From: GCA-2683825 sp965662355
Lineage (GTDB): Bacteria > Planctomycetota > UBA1135 > GCA-002686595
Reading direction: 5' to 3'
DNA: 64,000 nt
Assembly (NCBI GenBank): GCA_965662355.1
Contig: CBFIHP010000008.1
Coordinates: 192,748 to 256,747, forward strand
The position numbers and the translations under genes are program-made. A model generated the notes under the pieces. It had not been told where the DNA came from and did no database searches. It worked only from the letters and a program-made list of their open reading frames with translations. The stretch's first letter is position 1. Every line of letters begins with the position of its first letter. Below, piece by piece: positions 54,351-63,219 of the stretch.

Positions 54351-54944
54351 ATGCAAGCCCTTCGATCCACGTTGACAGTCCTCGCCCTTTGTCCCTTGAT
54401 CGGCTCCTGCAGGACGAGCCCCCCACCGAACCTCTATCTCCTGACTCCTGTGGCGCCCACGAACGTCGGCCCAGAGCTTCCCGTCAAGCTGCGCATCGGT
54501 GAGGTCGAGCTCCCCTCCTACCTCTCTGGCCAGGCGATGCTTGTTCATGAAACACCCCATCACCTCAGCGTGCACGAGAACGAGCGCTGGGCTGAGCCGC
54601 TGAGGGAAACGTTTCCAAGGATCTTGGTCCGAAACCTGTCGAGGCTCATGCCAGGTTCCCAGGTGACCCAGCACTCCTGGGGGGGCTCGCGGCCGGACTA
54701 TGAGTTATCCGTGAACGTTCTACGCTTGTCCCTCGAGAAGACCCTGGTCATCCTCGAAGCCCAATGGAGGCTGAGCGACGGCGCCGGCTTCGATGAAGTT
54801 AAAACATCTGCGCATGTCATTCAGGTGACTTCCCCAACGTTCGAGGCGTATGCGATCGCACTGAGTCAGGCCTCCTCCGGACTCGCGGAGGCTATTTCCC
54901 GCTCACTGACGATCAACCACATCCAGGCCAAGGAAAAGCAGTAG
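54351..54944 (+). CDS. PqiC-like ABC-transport auxiliary lipoprotein
   Basis: A 197-aa outer-membrane-type lipoprotein with signal and lipobox IGSC (C20). The sequence after it (PNLYLLTPVAP, then LRIGEVELPSYLSGQAMLVH and RWAEPLRETFPRILVRNL) is that of the ABC_trans_aux/PqiC family that links MCE proteins to the outer membrane. The ATG preceded by AAAGGTG was chosen; a GTG four codons upstream overlaps mlaD. It is the last gene of the operon. Confidence 0.85.
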   Translation: MQALRSTLTVLALCPLIGSCRTSPPPNLYLLTPVAPTNVGPELPVKLRIGEVELPSYLSGQAMLVHETPHHLSVHENERWAEPLRETFPRILVRNLSRLMPGSQVTQHSWGGSRPDYELSVNVLRLSLEKTLVILEAQWRLSDGAGFDEVKTSAHVIQVTSPTFEAYAIALSQASSGLAEAISRSLTINHIQAKEKQ

Positions 54945-54952
54945 CCGCTGCC

Positions 54953-57208
54953 TCATCCGCTAGCACCCTTCCATGGCATGCGGAGTCCTGATAACGCTCG
55001 CCCCCCGAAGAGGGACAGGACAGCCAGGACCAATCCGACGGCGACCAGGGCAAATGGCCACCGCGCCTCCTCGGTGAAGTGATTCTGGGTGATCTGAAGG
55101 GTTGCCACGATGAGATAGCCTGCTCCCGAGTAGAGCAGGCCCTTGCGTTGCAGCTTGATCGATAGTCCGACGAAACCCAGACAGGCAAGGGGCAGCAAGA
55201 CTTCGTAGACGAGCCTTCCTTCGTCCACCATGGTGCTGAGGCAATACAAGCTCGATGCGGGCGCAAGCAGCAGCGCAACAACACTGAATCGCTCGAGACG
55301 CTTCGTCTTGAGCCTCATCGCCAGCACGCCCAGCCCCAGCGCCATGAGCCCACCCAGAATCCCAGATAATACCGGTTCCTCGGCGCCCTGCAGCTCCACG
55401 AGGTAAGCGAGAATCAGGAAAGCGAAGGCTTGCCAGTGGACCTCCAGGCCCCTCCATCCCAGGGTGATCGACAACATGTAGAAAGCCGGCACCATCGACG
55501 CGCAGAACGCCCAGGCCAAGGCAGGAGCCTTGGTGCGCCGCTCGAGCCCCCAGCTTGCAATCAACCAACCCAGAGCAACCAAGCACAGCTTCAAGTCAAG
55601 CCGACGCTGAACCTGGGCTTTGAAACCCTCATCCCCCTCCTCGAGGGGATCGAAGTTGCTGATCGTCAGTTCCTTCTTTTCACCCTCGGGGTACGCGGAA
55701 TCCGTGAGATCGCGCAGTTCCGGTATCAAGTGCAACCCGAGAAAGAGCAGCACTGGAACGACCAGGTAGGAACCAAGGTAGAGCGCCAGTGCCTCCCGCT
55801 CCCTCGAGCGCCGCCACAATTGCCCTGCTCCGAACACCAGGAAACCCAAGAGGGGTCCTGTCAGCAACAGCCGGTAACCCTCGGTCACCTCCCATGAGTG
55901 GGATAGCAACAGGAGGGGTCCGAGGCAGGCGATGAGAACGCCGACGTAAAGGAAGGCCAGCGGTGTGGACAGATGCCTGACCTCGAAGATCGAAGCCTTG
56001 GGGCTTTCGATCCGGTCCTCGAGGTATGCGCGGAGGTGTTCCGCCAAGGCACCCATGTCCGGATAGCGGCTCGCGGGGTCGCGCACCATGGCCTTTGCGC
56101 AAATGGCCGCCAGCTCTCCGGTCGCGCTCGGTGCGTGCTGACCGAGATGCTCCGGAGGCCCGCTCTGTACTGCGAAGAGAATCGTGTATGCCGTTGGATG
56201 CATGCCCGGCTTCACATAGGGCGGATGCTCTGCGAGAAGCTCATACAACATCGCCCCGATGGAATACACATCCGAGTGCGTCCCCACCTCCTCGGTCAGG
56301 CCGTTGGCCTGCTCCGGGGGCATGTACTGGGGCGTTCCGACAACGTCACCGTCCATCGTCACGAGAGGTGATTCGGACCCTGTCGGCGTGTCTCTGCGTT
56401 CCGAACGCATCAGACTCGTTTTCGGAGCGCGGATGCGCATGTCACGCTTGTCCTCCTGCCCCATGACCCGAGCCAGCCCCCAGTCCATGACATACACCTC
56501 ACCGAATCGCCCCACCATGATATTGGCAGGCTTCAGATCGCGGTGAATCACGCCCTTGTCATGGGCATAGGCCATGGCTTCACAAACCTTGAGCAACACG
56601 TTGAGCACCCGTGTCTGCGTCCAGCCATCTTCCCCGGTCCGTACCTTCTGGAAGACCGACGCCAATGTCTCGCCCTTCACCAACTTCATTGTGAAGTACA
56701 CCCGCCCCTCCGCATCGAGACCAAGCTCGTGCACGGGGACGATGCCGGGGTGATCCAACTGGCCCGTGACCTGGGCCTCTTCCAAGAACCTGCCGAGCGC
56801 CTTGCTGTTCACATCCGACCCAGCTCCAGCAGGCTTCGTTCCCACTTGCCCCAGCATCACCTTCATGGCCAGGTTTCGTTGCAGGTCCTCATCCCACACA
56901 CGCAGAACAACACCTTGCCCCCCCTCCGCAACCTTGCCTTTCAGCTCGTACCGCGAGTGGCCTTCACCGCGCGCTCCCAGCCGCTCCACAATGCTCGCCG
57001 TGAAGTGGTCCCAGTCAGCTTCCGCCTTGCTGCCGAAAGCCTGGCTTCGGCTGTCACCCAAGGGGCCATGTTCTTCGCTGGCGATGAGCTCCTCCAGCTC
57101 CTGGGCCAAGCCCGAGTCTTCCGCGCGTAGCTCGTCCATGAACGCCTTGCGCTCGCCATCGTCGAGGCCGCAGACTTGCTCGAACAGCTTCTGTAGGTCG
57201 TGCTCCAT
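54953..57208 (-). CDS. Membrane Ser/Thr protein kinase
   Basis: A 751-aa protein. A short helical N-terminal region typical of planctomycete kinases (LFEQVCGLDDGERKAFMDEL) precedes the kinase domain (about residues 85-400). It has Gly loop GKVAEGGQGVV, K116 in AMKVM, HRDLKPANI (222-230, catalytic D224), DWG in place of DFG (242-244) and GTPQYMPPEQA. The activation loop is long (about 45 residues) and rich in Ser, Thr and Arg. The second half holds about ten membrane helices. The start was placed at MEHDLQKLF because the longer frame overlaps the next gene. Its 3' end is 8 bp from the convergent Mla operon. The substrate is unknown. Confidence 0.9.
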   Translation of the reverse strand: MEHDLQKLFEQVCGLDDGERKAFMDELRAEDSGLAQELEELIASEEHGPLGDSRSQAFGSKAEADWDHFTASIVERLGARGEGHSRYELKGKVAEGGQGVVLRVWDEDLQRNLAMKVMLGQVGTKPAGAGSDVNSKALGRFLEEAQVTGQLDHPGIVPVHELGLDAEGRVYFTMKLVKGETLASVFQKVRTGEDGWTQTRVLNVLLKVCEAMAYAHDKGVIHRDLKPANIMVGRFGEVYVMDWGLARVMGQEDKRDMRIRAPKTSLMRSERRDTPTGSESPLVTMDGDVVGTPQYMPPEQANGLTEEVGTHSDVYSIGAMLYELLAEHPPYVKPGMHPTAYTILFAVQSGPPEHLGQHAPSATGELAAICAKAMVRDPASRYPDMGALAEHLRAYLEDRIESPKASIFEVRHLSTPLAFLYVGVLIACLGPLLLLSHSWEVTEGYRLLLTGPLLGFLVFGAGQLWRRSREREALALYLGSYLVVPVLLFLGLHLIPELRDLTDSAYPEGEKKELTISNFDPLEEGDEGFKAQVQRRLDLKLCLVALGWLIASWGLERRTKAPALAWAFCASMVPAFYMLSITLGWRGLEVHWQAFAFLILAYLVELQGAEEPVLSGILGGLMALGLGVLAMRLKTKRLERFSVVALLLAPASSLYCLSTMVDEGRLVYEVLLPLACLGFVGLSIKLQRKGLLYSGAGYLIVATLQITQNHFTEEARWPFALVAVGLVLAVLSLFGGRALSGLRMPWKGASG

Positions 57209-57329
57209 ACTTCGTTGGCCTGACGCAATCCCTGCCCCCGACTGGGTCGCCGTCTTTCGTTCAGATGGTTCTTTGCCAAGGGTTCCGGTTGCAGACACCG
57301 CGCTGGCCGTCCCCGGAGCGTGGCAGTCT

Positions 57330-57848
57330 CTAGATTCCGACGCCGACAAAGACCATCAGCTGAAAGTAGTCAGCGCTCTCCTCGAGCGAAGCCGTATCGA
57401 AATCCGACCCCAGCAAAGCGCGGCCATCGATGCCGACCTTGAAGATACTCGTCAGTGGATAGGCCACCCCGGCGCGAATATAGCCGGCCGTGCTCGTATC
57501 GTCGGGCACCGACATCATGCCCTCAAAGGCTCCGTCGACAACACTCAATCCAACGCTGACGTACGGCTCGACGACCAGCTTCCAAGGAGCGAATCTCGCT
57601 CCAACGAAGTACTCGTCCAGATCCACGACATTGCCCGCCTCGCTTTCATCCGAGTGCAGCCAGCCCGCCTCGATAGCGAACCAGTCGTTCTTCAAGGCCA
57701 GGACCGTATCGAATCCATATACGGGCTGATCGTCGATCGTGTTGATATCGTCCGATAGGGAGCGCCCTCCCACATATGCATTCACAGAGTAGTCTGGCCC
57801 TTTGCAAGCACAGAGAAAGATCGGTAAGAGAAGGAAGAGGGAACGCAA
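57330..57848 (-). CDS. Small putative outer-membrane beta-barrel lipoprotein
   Basis: A 172-aa protein with a signal peptide (LFLLLPIFLCAC) and a possible lipobox Cys at 15. The remaining sequence consists of alternating hydrophobic/polar strands (AIEAGWLHSDES, YFVGARFAPWKLVVEPYVSV, AGYIRAGVAYPL) and ends in a hydrophobic strand (FQLMVFVGVGI). This resembles an eight-strand OmpA/OmpW-like barrel. The start is TTG with AGGAAAC upstream. It is upstream of the kinase gene on the same strand. No specific family is recognised. Confidence 0.7.
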   Translation of the reverse strand: MRSLFLLLPIFLCACKGPDYSVNAYVGGRSLSDDINTIDDQPVYGFDTVLALKNDWFAIEAGWLHSDESEAGNVVDLDEYFVGARFAPWKLVVEPYVSVGLSVVDGAFEGMMSVPDDTSTAGYIRAGVAYPLTSIFKVGIDGRALLGSDFDTASLEESADYFQLMVFVGVGI

Positions 57849-58374
57849 TGGAAGTTTCCTTGGCTTGTTTGTGTGCTGGGGTATGGCGGCCGGAAGTTGA
57901 AAAAACGATGTAGCTCAGCTCACGCTTCTAGCGGCTCCTAATGACCCGCCTCCAATCGGCCAACGAGTGGAGCATGGTACGCATCTGCTCTCTCGAGAGC
58001 CAGCTCGTCGAGCAGAACCTTCATTTCGCTGAGTTGTCCCGTGGGTGTTCGCCCGCTGCTCACCTAGCACGGAGTCTTCGCCCCGGCCTCGAGCTGGCGG
58101 AACGATGACCGCTGGGCCGAGTTGATGAAGCGCACGTTTTGGCCCAACGGGAGATCGAGGCCCCGCTCCGCACCACCCACATGCCGACGGAGTGTGCGGC
58201 GACAAACCTGGTTCGGTAACGCAACTGTCTTCCCAGAGCGGGAAGCACTAGCGTAATGTGGAATCTTGAAAGAACGTGGGTAACCGATCTGCCGTCTATC
58301 GTGCACGGGGTATGCCCCAATCCTTGGAGCGCCACAGAGAGTTCGTGGACATCAACAGAGAACCCAGCGATCAA
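57849..58374. promoter_or_regulatory. Intergenic region upstream of the ornithine-cyclodeaminase-like gene
   Basis: About 525 bp between the divergent beta-barrel and cyclodeaminase-family genes. It includes copy A of the dispersed repeat. A segment at 58031-58053 also resembles the interior of the right-hand repeat copy. No clear promoter boxes or further gene are seen. Confidence 0.5.
58140..58222 (+). repeat. Dispersed palindromic repeat, copy A
   Basis: An 83-bp segment matching 62643-62725 closely. Its core reads gtgtgcggcgacaaacctgg followed by ttcggtaacgc. The second arm of the hairpin (CCAGGT) found in the other direct copies is missing here. Confidence 0.85.
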
Positions 58375-59361
58375 ATGAAATTGCTTTCGCTCGAAGACAT
58401 CAAGGCAGCCCTGGATCTGGAACGGCCTGACAACCTGGAACGCGTCATCGCTGGGCAGGAGGAAGGCTTCGTGGCCTTCAGCAAGAGACAAGTCGTGGTT
58501 CCCGAGGTCATCTACATGCCCTTTGACGAAACTCGCCCGGGCGGCCTCCACGTCAAGGGAGCACGGATGCAGAAAGGATCCGTGTACGTCGTCAAGCTCG
58601 CAGGTGGCTGCAGCGACAACCAGGTTCAATACGGTGTCTCTACATCCCAGGGCTTGATGATCGTCGGCAGCGCCATGACGGGTCAGCCCTTGGTGCTCCT
58701 GCAAGACGAAGGGTACCTGACCGATCTCCGTACTGCGCTCGCAGGGCACATCGCGGCCAAGTACCTCGCCCCACGGGAGATCACCGGGATTGGGATCCTG
58801 GGAAGCGGCGGACAGGCCCGCTTCCAGGCCCGCTATCTCCGGAGCCTCACACCCTGTAGAGAGCTCCATCTCTGGGGAAGGAATAGAAAGAGGGTCCAGG
58901 CATGCGCAGATGACCTCGAACGGGATGGATACACCGTCGAGATCGCCAGCTCTCCGGCCGAGATCGCGCAGCGCGCTAACCTCATCGTCACCACCACCGC
59001 AGCCACTATGGCCTTGCTAGAACCAGAGCATCTCCGCCCTGGAACCCATGTCACGGCCATGGGAGCAGACGCGCCAGGCAAACAGGAGCTGGCCGCAGAC
59101 GTCTTCGGTCGCGCCGCACGCTGCGTCGTCGATTCCAGATCCCAGTGTGTCCATCATGGTGATAGTCACTTCGCGGTAGCCCTCGGGATCATCGCAGAAA
59201 GCGATCTGGTCGAACTCGGTCAGGTGATCGACAACCCAAGCCTGAGACGGCCTGATGAAGACGCTATCACCGTGGCGGACCTCACGGGCGTCGGCGTACA
59301 GGATCTCCAAATCGCGGCTGCGGTTGCGGAGCCGCTGCTGTGCAGCCCGGAAATGCCGTAG
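58375..59361 (+). CDS. Ornithine cyclodeaminase / mu-crystallin family enzyme
   Basis: A 328-aa NAD(P)-dependent enzyme. Family members deaminate or reduce cyclic amino acids (ornithine to proline, ketimine or pyrroline-2-carboxylate reduction, alanine dehydrogenase). Visible features are the substrate-binding part (HVKGARMQKGSVYVVKLAGG with K61 and K74), LTDLRTALAGHIAAKYLA (R119), the nucleotide loop GIGILGSGGQARFQARYL (143-148) and AMGADAPGKQEL. The length suits the family. The start at MKLLSLEDI was chosen because similarity begins there. No amino-acid genes are adjacent, so the substrate is open. Confidence 0.88.
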   Translation: MKLLSLEDIKAALDLERPDNLERVIAGQEEGFVAFSKRQVVVPEVIYMPFDETRPGGLHVKGARMQKGSVYVVKLAGGCSDNQVQYGVSTSQGLMIVGSAMTGQPLVLLQDEGYLTDLRTALAGHIAAKYLAPREITGIGILGSGGQARFQARYLRSLTPCRELHLWGRNRKRVQACADDLERDGYTVEIASSPAEIAQRANLIVTTTAATMALLEPEHLRPGTHVTAMGADAPGKQELAADVFGRAARCVVDSRSQCVHHGDSHFAVALGIIAESDLVELGQVIDNPSLRRPDEDAITVADLTGVGVQDLQIAAAVAEPLLCSPEMP

Positions 59362-59701
59362 GCACACTTGCTACAACACGTGGAAGTCCTACCGCCCGTA
59401 TGGTCTCAATCGTCACCGCTGTAGCCGAGCTCTTCGAGGTGCTGGATCTCACGGGCAAGAGGGCGGCAGATCCGGGGCTCCCATGCAGGCCGGGTCCTCC
59501 TGCAGCGTCTGCTCGACCTCGAAGCCAGCAACTTGGCGTGCAGGGATCCATGCACCGCCAACTCACCGGATGTCGAAGACGAGGTCCTCGTGCGCTGGAA
59601 AGGGCGACCCCGCCCTCTTCATCCTCCCGCCTCCGGAACCGACGTCGGGCAGGCCTCGTGAAGGGGTAGAGATGGGAGGGCTCCGGACATGAGCTTGCGG
59701 T
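59362..59701. other. Intergenic stretch, possibly decayed coding sequence
   Basis: About 340 bp after the cyclodeaminase-like gene. A plus-strand frame reads LLDLEASNLACRDP and DVEDEVLVRWKGRP before stopping. It has codon-like composition but matches nothing I know. It may be a gene remnant; no RNA or terminator is visible. Confidence 0.4.
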
Positions 59702-60136
59702 CTAGTCGATCTTGTCGATGTGGACCTTGCCGCCATCGACCTGCAGGTGCAGACGGATGGGTTGAGTCAAGAGAATGCCTCCCTTGGACTCTCCAAGGGC
59801 GATCATCGTGAACTTGTTTATTCTCGACGGTAGCGAACCGCGGCCCCGTGAGCGCTCGTCTCCCGGCAGCTGCAGGCTGAGAAAGGGCAGGTTCTGCTTC
59901 GGCGCCGTGGTGGCGTTGCCCGCCCGGTCCGTCAGCACCAGGCCTCCACCCTCGGTGGCCTCGATCGAGCTGGGTGCCACGAGCAGAGCCTGAGCTTCTT
60001 GGTACCGGCCCTTGGAGAGTGTTGCGATGAAACCCTCAGCGGTGCGCGTGGAGCGTTCCCACCACCACTGGGCGGCGACGGCCAGAACGATCAGACCAAG
60101 TCCGACAAGGAGAAAACGTTTGATGGGGGAGCTCAT
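59702..60136 (-). CDS. Small membrane-anchored protein of unknown function
   Basis: A 144-aa protein with one N-terminal membrane helix (FLLVGLGLIVLAVAAQWWW) and an extracytoplasmic domain of alternating strands. The segment TAEGFIATLSKGRYQEAQAL resembles the helical start of NTF2-like or DUF4878-type lumazine-binding-like domains, and the end QPIRLHLQVDGGKVHID fits the final strands of such folds. The assignment is weak. It lies downstream of the HEAT-VWA gene on the same strand, with a repeat copy and the scaffold gap between. Confidence 0.65.
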   Translation of the reverse strand: MSSPIKRFLLVGLGLIVLAVAAQWWWERSTRTAEGFIATLSKGRYQEAQALLVAPSSIEATEGGGLVLTDRAGNATTAPKQNLPFLSLQLPGDERSRGRGSLPSRINKFTMIALGESKGGILLTQPIRLHLQVDGGKVHIDKID

Positions 60137-60229
60137 GGGTGAGGGGTAGGGCTGAAACTCCTAGCGCAAGAGTATAGGTGTTCCAAAGGAGTGTTTTGAA
60201 CCCGGCTCTTCCTCACGAGGGCTGCCCGA

Positions 60230-60328
60230 NNNNNNNNNNNNNNNNNNNNNNNNNNNNNNNNNNNNNNNNNNNNNNNNNNNNNNNNNNNNNNNNNNNNNNN
60301 NNNNNNNNNNNNNNNNNNNNNNNNNNNN
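60230..60328. other. Scaffold gap (99 Ns)
   Basis: All bases are undetermined. It sits within a few hundred bases of dispersed repeat copy B, so repeat content may have broken the assembly. The true size is unknown. Confidence 1.
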
Positions 60329-60430
60329 TGTCGGGTCCGGAGGCGGGAGGGGGCCCAAGAACCTGAAGAACGCCACGGAAGGGCGGCGAAGTGGCGTCGA
60401 GGTGGGCCGTAGCCGCGATCGGGGACCGGG

Positions 60431-60467
60431 AGTGTGCGGCGACAAACCTGGTTCGGTAACGCCAGGT
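60431..60467 (+). repeat. Dispersed palindromic repeat, copy B
   Basis: The repeat core (gtgtgcggcgacaaacctgg, ttcggtaacgccaggt). The 3' part can form a hairpin ACCTGG-10 bases-CCAGGT. It ends 16 bp from the stop of the HEAT-VWA gene. Confidence 0.85.
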
Positions 60468-60483
60468 CCGAGATGGGGAATCG

Positions 60484-62316
60484 TCATTCATTGACGACCC
60501 GGTAGTCACCGCCGGAGCTCTCCGACAGGGCCCGCAAGAGCGAGCTATCGCGGCCCAGGGAAACGCAGTGAATCGTGATCTGTGCCAGCTCATTCCATGC
60601 CTCGACCCGGGCTCGAATCGCCTCTTTGGAGTCGATTCGCCCTCCATGTGGACTGCCATCGGTCAGTAGGTAGATGGTGTCCACGCCCTCGGTGGCGAAG
60701 GCGATTTCGAGCGCGTCGTAGAGAGCCGTGAACCCGGCGACTCCCGGAGACTGGATGAACTCGATGGCCTCGTCTCGCGAATCCGAGGTAAGCCGCGTCA
60801 AACCCTCTTTCCACGTCGCCACCTTGGTCCCGAAGAACACCAGGTTGAGAAGCGTCGCATCCGGCAGGACTTTCAGGGTTTGGATCAACTGGTCCGTGGC
60901 CGCATCCTCCCTGGATCGCGCACCGGGCCGCTTCTTCTTGTTCCTGCTGAGGGCGATACTCATCGAGCCGCTGCCATCCACGACGAAGATGACCCGCCTA
61001 CTGTACATGGGCAGGTCGAAGAAAGCCCCGCGGGTCATGTGCTCCATGCGGCGTTCGGTGCGTTCCTTGTCGAGCCGGGCGACTCGAGCGGCGCTGGGGA
61101 GCGGCTCTTTTGAGCCCGCCTCGCTCCACCACTGTTGCCAGCGATCCTGCGACGGGCCGAGGGTCTGACCCGTGAGGTTCTGGAGGCTGACGAGAGCGCG
61201 GTACTGCAGGCCTTCACGTTCTTCGCCCAGACGCTGGATGAGGAGTTCGACGCAGGCCGGACGGCGAAGAGTGACCAGCGTTTTGTAGGTCTGTGTGCGT
61301 ACCGCGGGATGATCGTCGGTGCACAGGGCGCGGGCAATCTCGAGGGCCTTCGACCAGGGCAAGAGGCCCGCTGTTCGCGCGGCCGCCTGGCGCTGAACGT
61401 GGTCCGAGGAGCGGGACATCTTCGCGAGCACCTTCTCCCAAGCAGGATCGTCGAAGCGCAGGCGAGCGACTTCACAGAGAGCGCGGTAGCGCACCATCGG
61501 GTCCTTCGACTTCGCCAGCCTCTGAACGGCCTTCAAGTGTTGGCCGTTGCCGCGCGCCTCGAGAATGCTCAGGGCGGCGAGCTGAACCTGGGGCATTGGA
61601 TACTTCAGCCACTTCTTCAGGTACGCACCCGTGTCGGCGCTCCGGTACTTCTCGATGACCGCGAAGATGTGACCGAGCATGTCCCCGCGGGGATCGCTCT
61701 TCAAGTACTTGCCAAAGACGGGCAGGGCCACGTCCTCGGGGAAACCAGACAAGCATTCCCTGAGATCAGCTTCCTTGGATCCCTTGGTTTTGCGGTGGTG
61801 CACCAAGAGCAGGTTCAGGTTCTTCGAGGTCGCATGCCTGGCAAAGAACGGAAGGAGAGCCTCCGCGGCCAACGCGCGCCCCTTCTCGGTCGCCGCGTTT
61901 TCGACCAACTCGTACAGCACCTTCTCCGCCCTTGCGCCGAACTCGACCATGGTCTCGAGTGCGGGTTCCGATCGATACGGCTTGTCGCTCTCGGCGCATT
62001 TGACAAGGTAGGAGAGCGCCTTTTCCGCCAGCTCATCATCCCCACGGAAATGGACGAAGGCCTCGATGGCGCGCTCGATGGGCGGGTTGCGATCCGAGAC
62101 GCTGCCATGCTCCGGCAGCTCTTCACAGACTCGAATCAGTTGCTTGAGCGCAGATTTGGTACCGACCTTGGCCAGCTCTTTGCAACGGTAGGGTTTCTCT
62201 CTGCCCTTCTTGTCGAGTATGTCGTCTGCGATCTGTTTCGGTGTATCGGGGACGGGTTCGAGCTCTGCGGTGGAAGGCAGGCTGAAAACGAGCAGCAAGA
62301 CAAGGAGCGGGAGCAT
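60484..62316 (-). CDS. Exported HEAT-repeat protein with C-terminal VWA domain
   Basis: A 610-aa protein with a signal peptide (LLVLLLVFSLPSTA). HEAT-type helical repeats span about residues 40-400 (for example QVQLAALSILEARGN, VRYRALCEVARLRF and VQRQAAARTAGLLP). They end in LQNLTGQTLGPSQDRWQQWW, a motif also seen in simplified form in the zinc-ribbon proteins at the left of the window. A von Willebrand A domain follows (about 440-605) with complete MIDAS: DGSGSMS (D447, S449, S451), the Thr in AGFTALYD and LLTDGSPHGG. It probably binds a protein ligand through a metal ion outside the cytoplasm. The partner is unknown. Confidence 0.88.
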   Translation of the reverse strand: MLPLLVLLLVFSLPSTAELEPVPDTPKQIADDILDKKGREKPYRCKELAKVGTKSALKQLIRVCEELPEHGSVSDRNPPIERAIEAFVHFRGDDELAEKALSYLVKCAESDKPYRSEPALETMVEFGARAEKVLYELVENAATEKGRALAAEALLPFFARHATSKNLNLLLVHHRKTKGSKEADLRECLSGFPEDVALPVFGKYLKSDPRGDMLGHIFAVIEKYRSADTGAYLKKWLKYPMPQVQLAALSILEARGNGQHLKAVQRLAKSKDPMVRYRALCEVARLRFDDPAWEKVLAKMSRSSDHVQRQAAARTAGLLPWSKALEIARALCTDDHPAVRTQTYKTLVTLRRPACVELLIQRLGEEREGLQYRALVSLQNLTGQTLGPSQDRWQQWWSEAGSKEPLPSAARVARLDKERTERRMEHMTRGAFFDLPMYSRRVIFVVDGSGSMSIALSRNKKKRPGARSREDAATDQLIQTLKVLPDATLLNLVFFGTKVATWKEGLTRLTSDSRDEAIEFIQSPGVAGFTALYDALEIAFATEGVDTIYLLTDGSPHGGRIDSKEAIRARVEAWNELAQITIHCVSLGRDSSLLRALSESSGGDYRVVNE

Positions 62317-62519
62317 TCGGTGGGTTGGTCTGGTTTCAAGCTCTTGTAGCCGTATATGTGGTCTTGTAAGCGTCCGTGCTCGTTCCCCCCTGGTTTGAGC
62401 CTAAGGTCAAGGCAACAGGTCCAACGTCGGAGAGGCTTCGAGAGGTCGAGTGGGGTCGATGGGCAACTGGACTACTCTACTCTGCAACTGTAACCAGGCA
62501 ATTGGCTTCCCAGGAGGCA

Positions 62520-62726
62520 GGCGATACCGAACCAGGTATTTCGCCACACACCGCCAACCCCATCGTCCCGGTCGTCAACCCAAGCGAGACGAGTCGTACG
62601 GAACGGCGCGGCGGGTTGCCCCGTGGGTCTTCGCCGTCGCCGTGGCCCGACGGGAGATCGAGGCCCCGCTCCGCGCCACCCACATGCCTGGGGAGTGTGC
62701 GGCGACAAACCTGGTCCGGTAACGCC
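62520..62726. mobile_element. MITE-like element with about 32-bp terminal inverted repeats
   Basis: The left end (62520-62555) is an inverted copy of the dispersed repeat with about four mismatches; the right end (62694-62726) is a direct copy. Outer ends read ggcgataccgaaccagg on the left and cctggtccggtaacgcc on the right, so the two ends are complementary. The roughly 140-bp interior has no frame for a transposase. The structure suggests a non-autonomous element or paired REP sequences. No target-site duplication is certain. Confidence 0.55.
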
Positions 62727-62730
62727 AGGT

Positions 62731-62810
62731 CTCCAACAGCGACCCGGCCACCCAGTCGTCAGGACAAGGGCCGACCCGCTCCGCACGCCGCTGACCGAGG
62801 AGTCCCCCTC
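62731..62810 (-). pseudogene. Remnant of the 3' end of a VSGG-repeat gene
   Basis: On the minus strand the sequence reads SEGDSSVSGVRSGSALVL and then, after a frame change, DDWVAGSLLE. The intact gene at the window end finishes SGDRSSVSGGNGRSALDIF, then DWVAGALFQDN. A 24-base stretch (62735-62758) is identical to the intact gene (63233-63256) except for one base. It is therefore a decayed second gene of the same family, fused on its 3' side to the repeat element. Confidence 0.65.
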
Positions 62811-63219
62811 TGATGCCCTGCGATCACAAGTGTCCCCAGGCGACCCCAGGGAGGAGCGTTTGTCCAACCGTGAGCAGGCCTAAGGGATCGCTCCTCGTAC
62901 GCCGACGTACTGCCCATGAAAGCCGAGCGACTCGCCGCTTCCCTCGTCTTTGTCTGCTCTCTCTTGTCACTCCGAGAGATACAGGTCGTCAGCGCCGTCA
63001 GCTGATGGTCTCTTCTTCGTGATCGGAGGAACCAGCGCGCGTTCTATCACAAGCCGGTTCAACAGATTCGAAGCCGGGGTCAACCCATACGCCCACCGGA
63101 GAAACCGAGCGTCCAGCCCGGCCTCTTCGGATCTCAGTTCAGCCGACACCAAGCCCAAGAGACAGAGCGGTCGGAACCGTCCGCGCTAAGCGCTCCTGAC
63201 GCTGACCGTTCCGCGCCCA

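Larger units (their letters stand above)
62317..63219. other. Repeat-rich region without intact genes
   Basis: About 900 bp between the HEAT-VWA gene and the VSGG-repeat gene. It holds an inverted pair of the dispersed repeat and a gene remnant (both listed). The stretch 62870-63219 has only short frames with no known motif. Confidence 0.6.

Noticed and set aside
58140..62726. Integron attC sites
   Set aside because: The repeats form short hairpins, but I find no GTTRRRY/RYYYAAC core pair, the neighbouring genes are in mixed orientations, and no integrase is nearby. The Xer protein is a chromosomal type 55 kb away.
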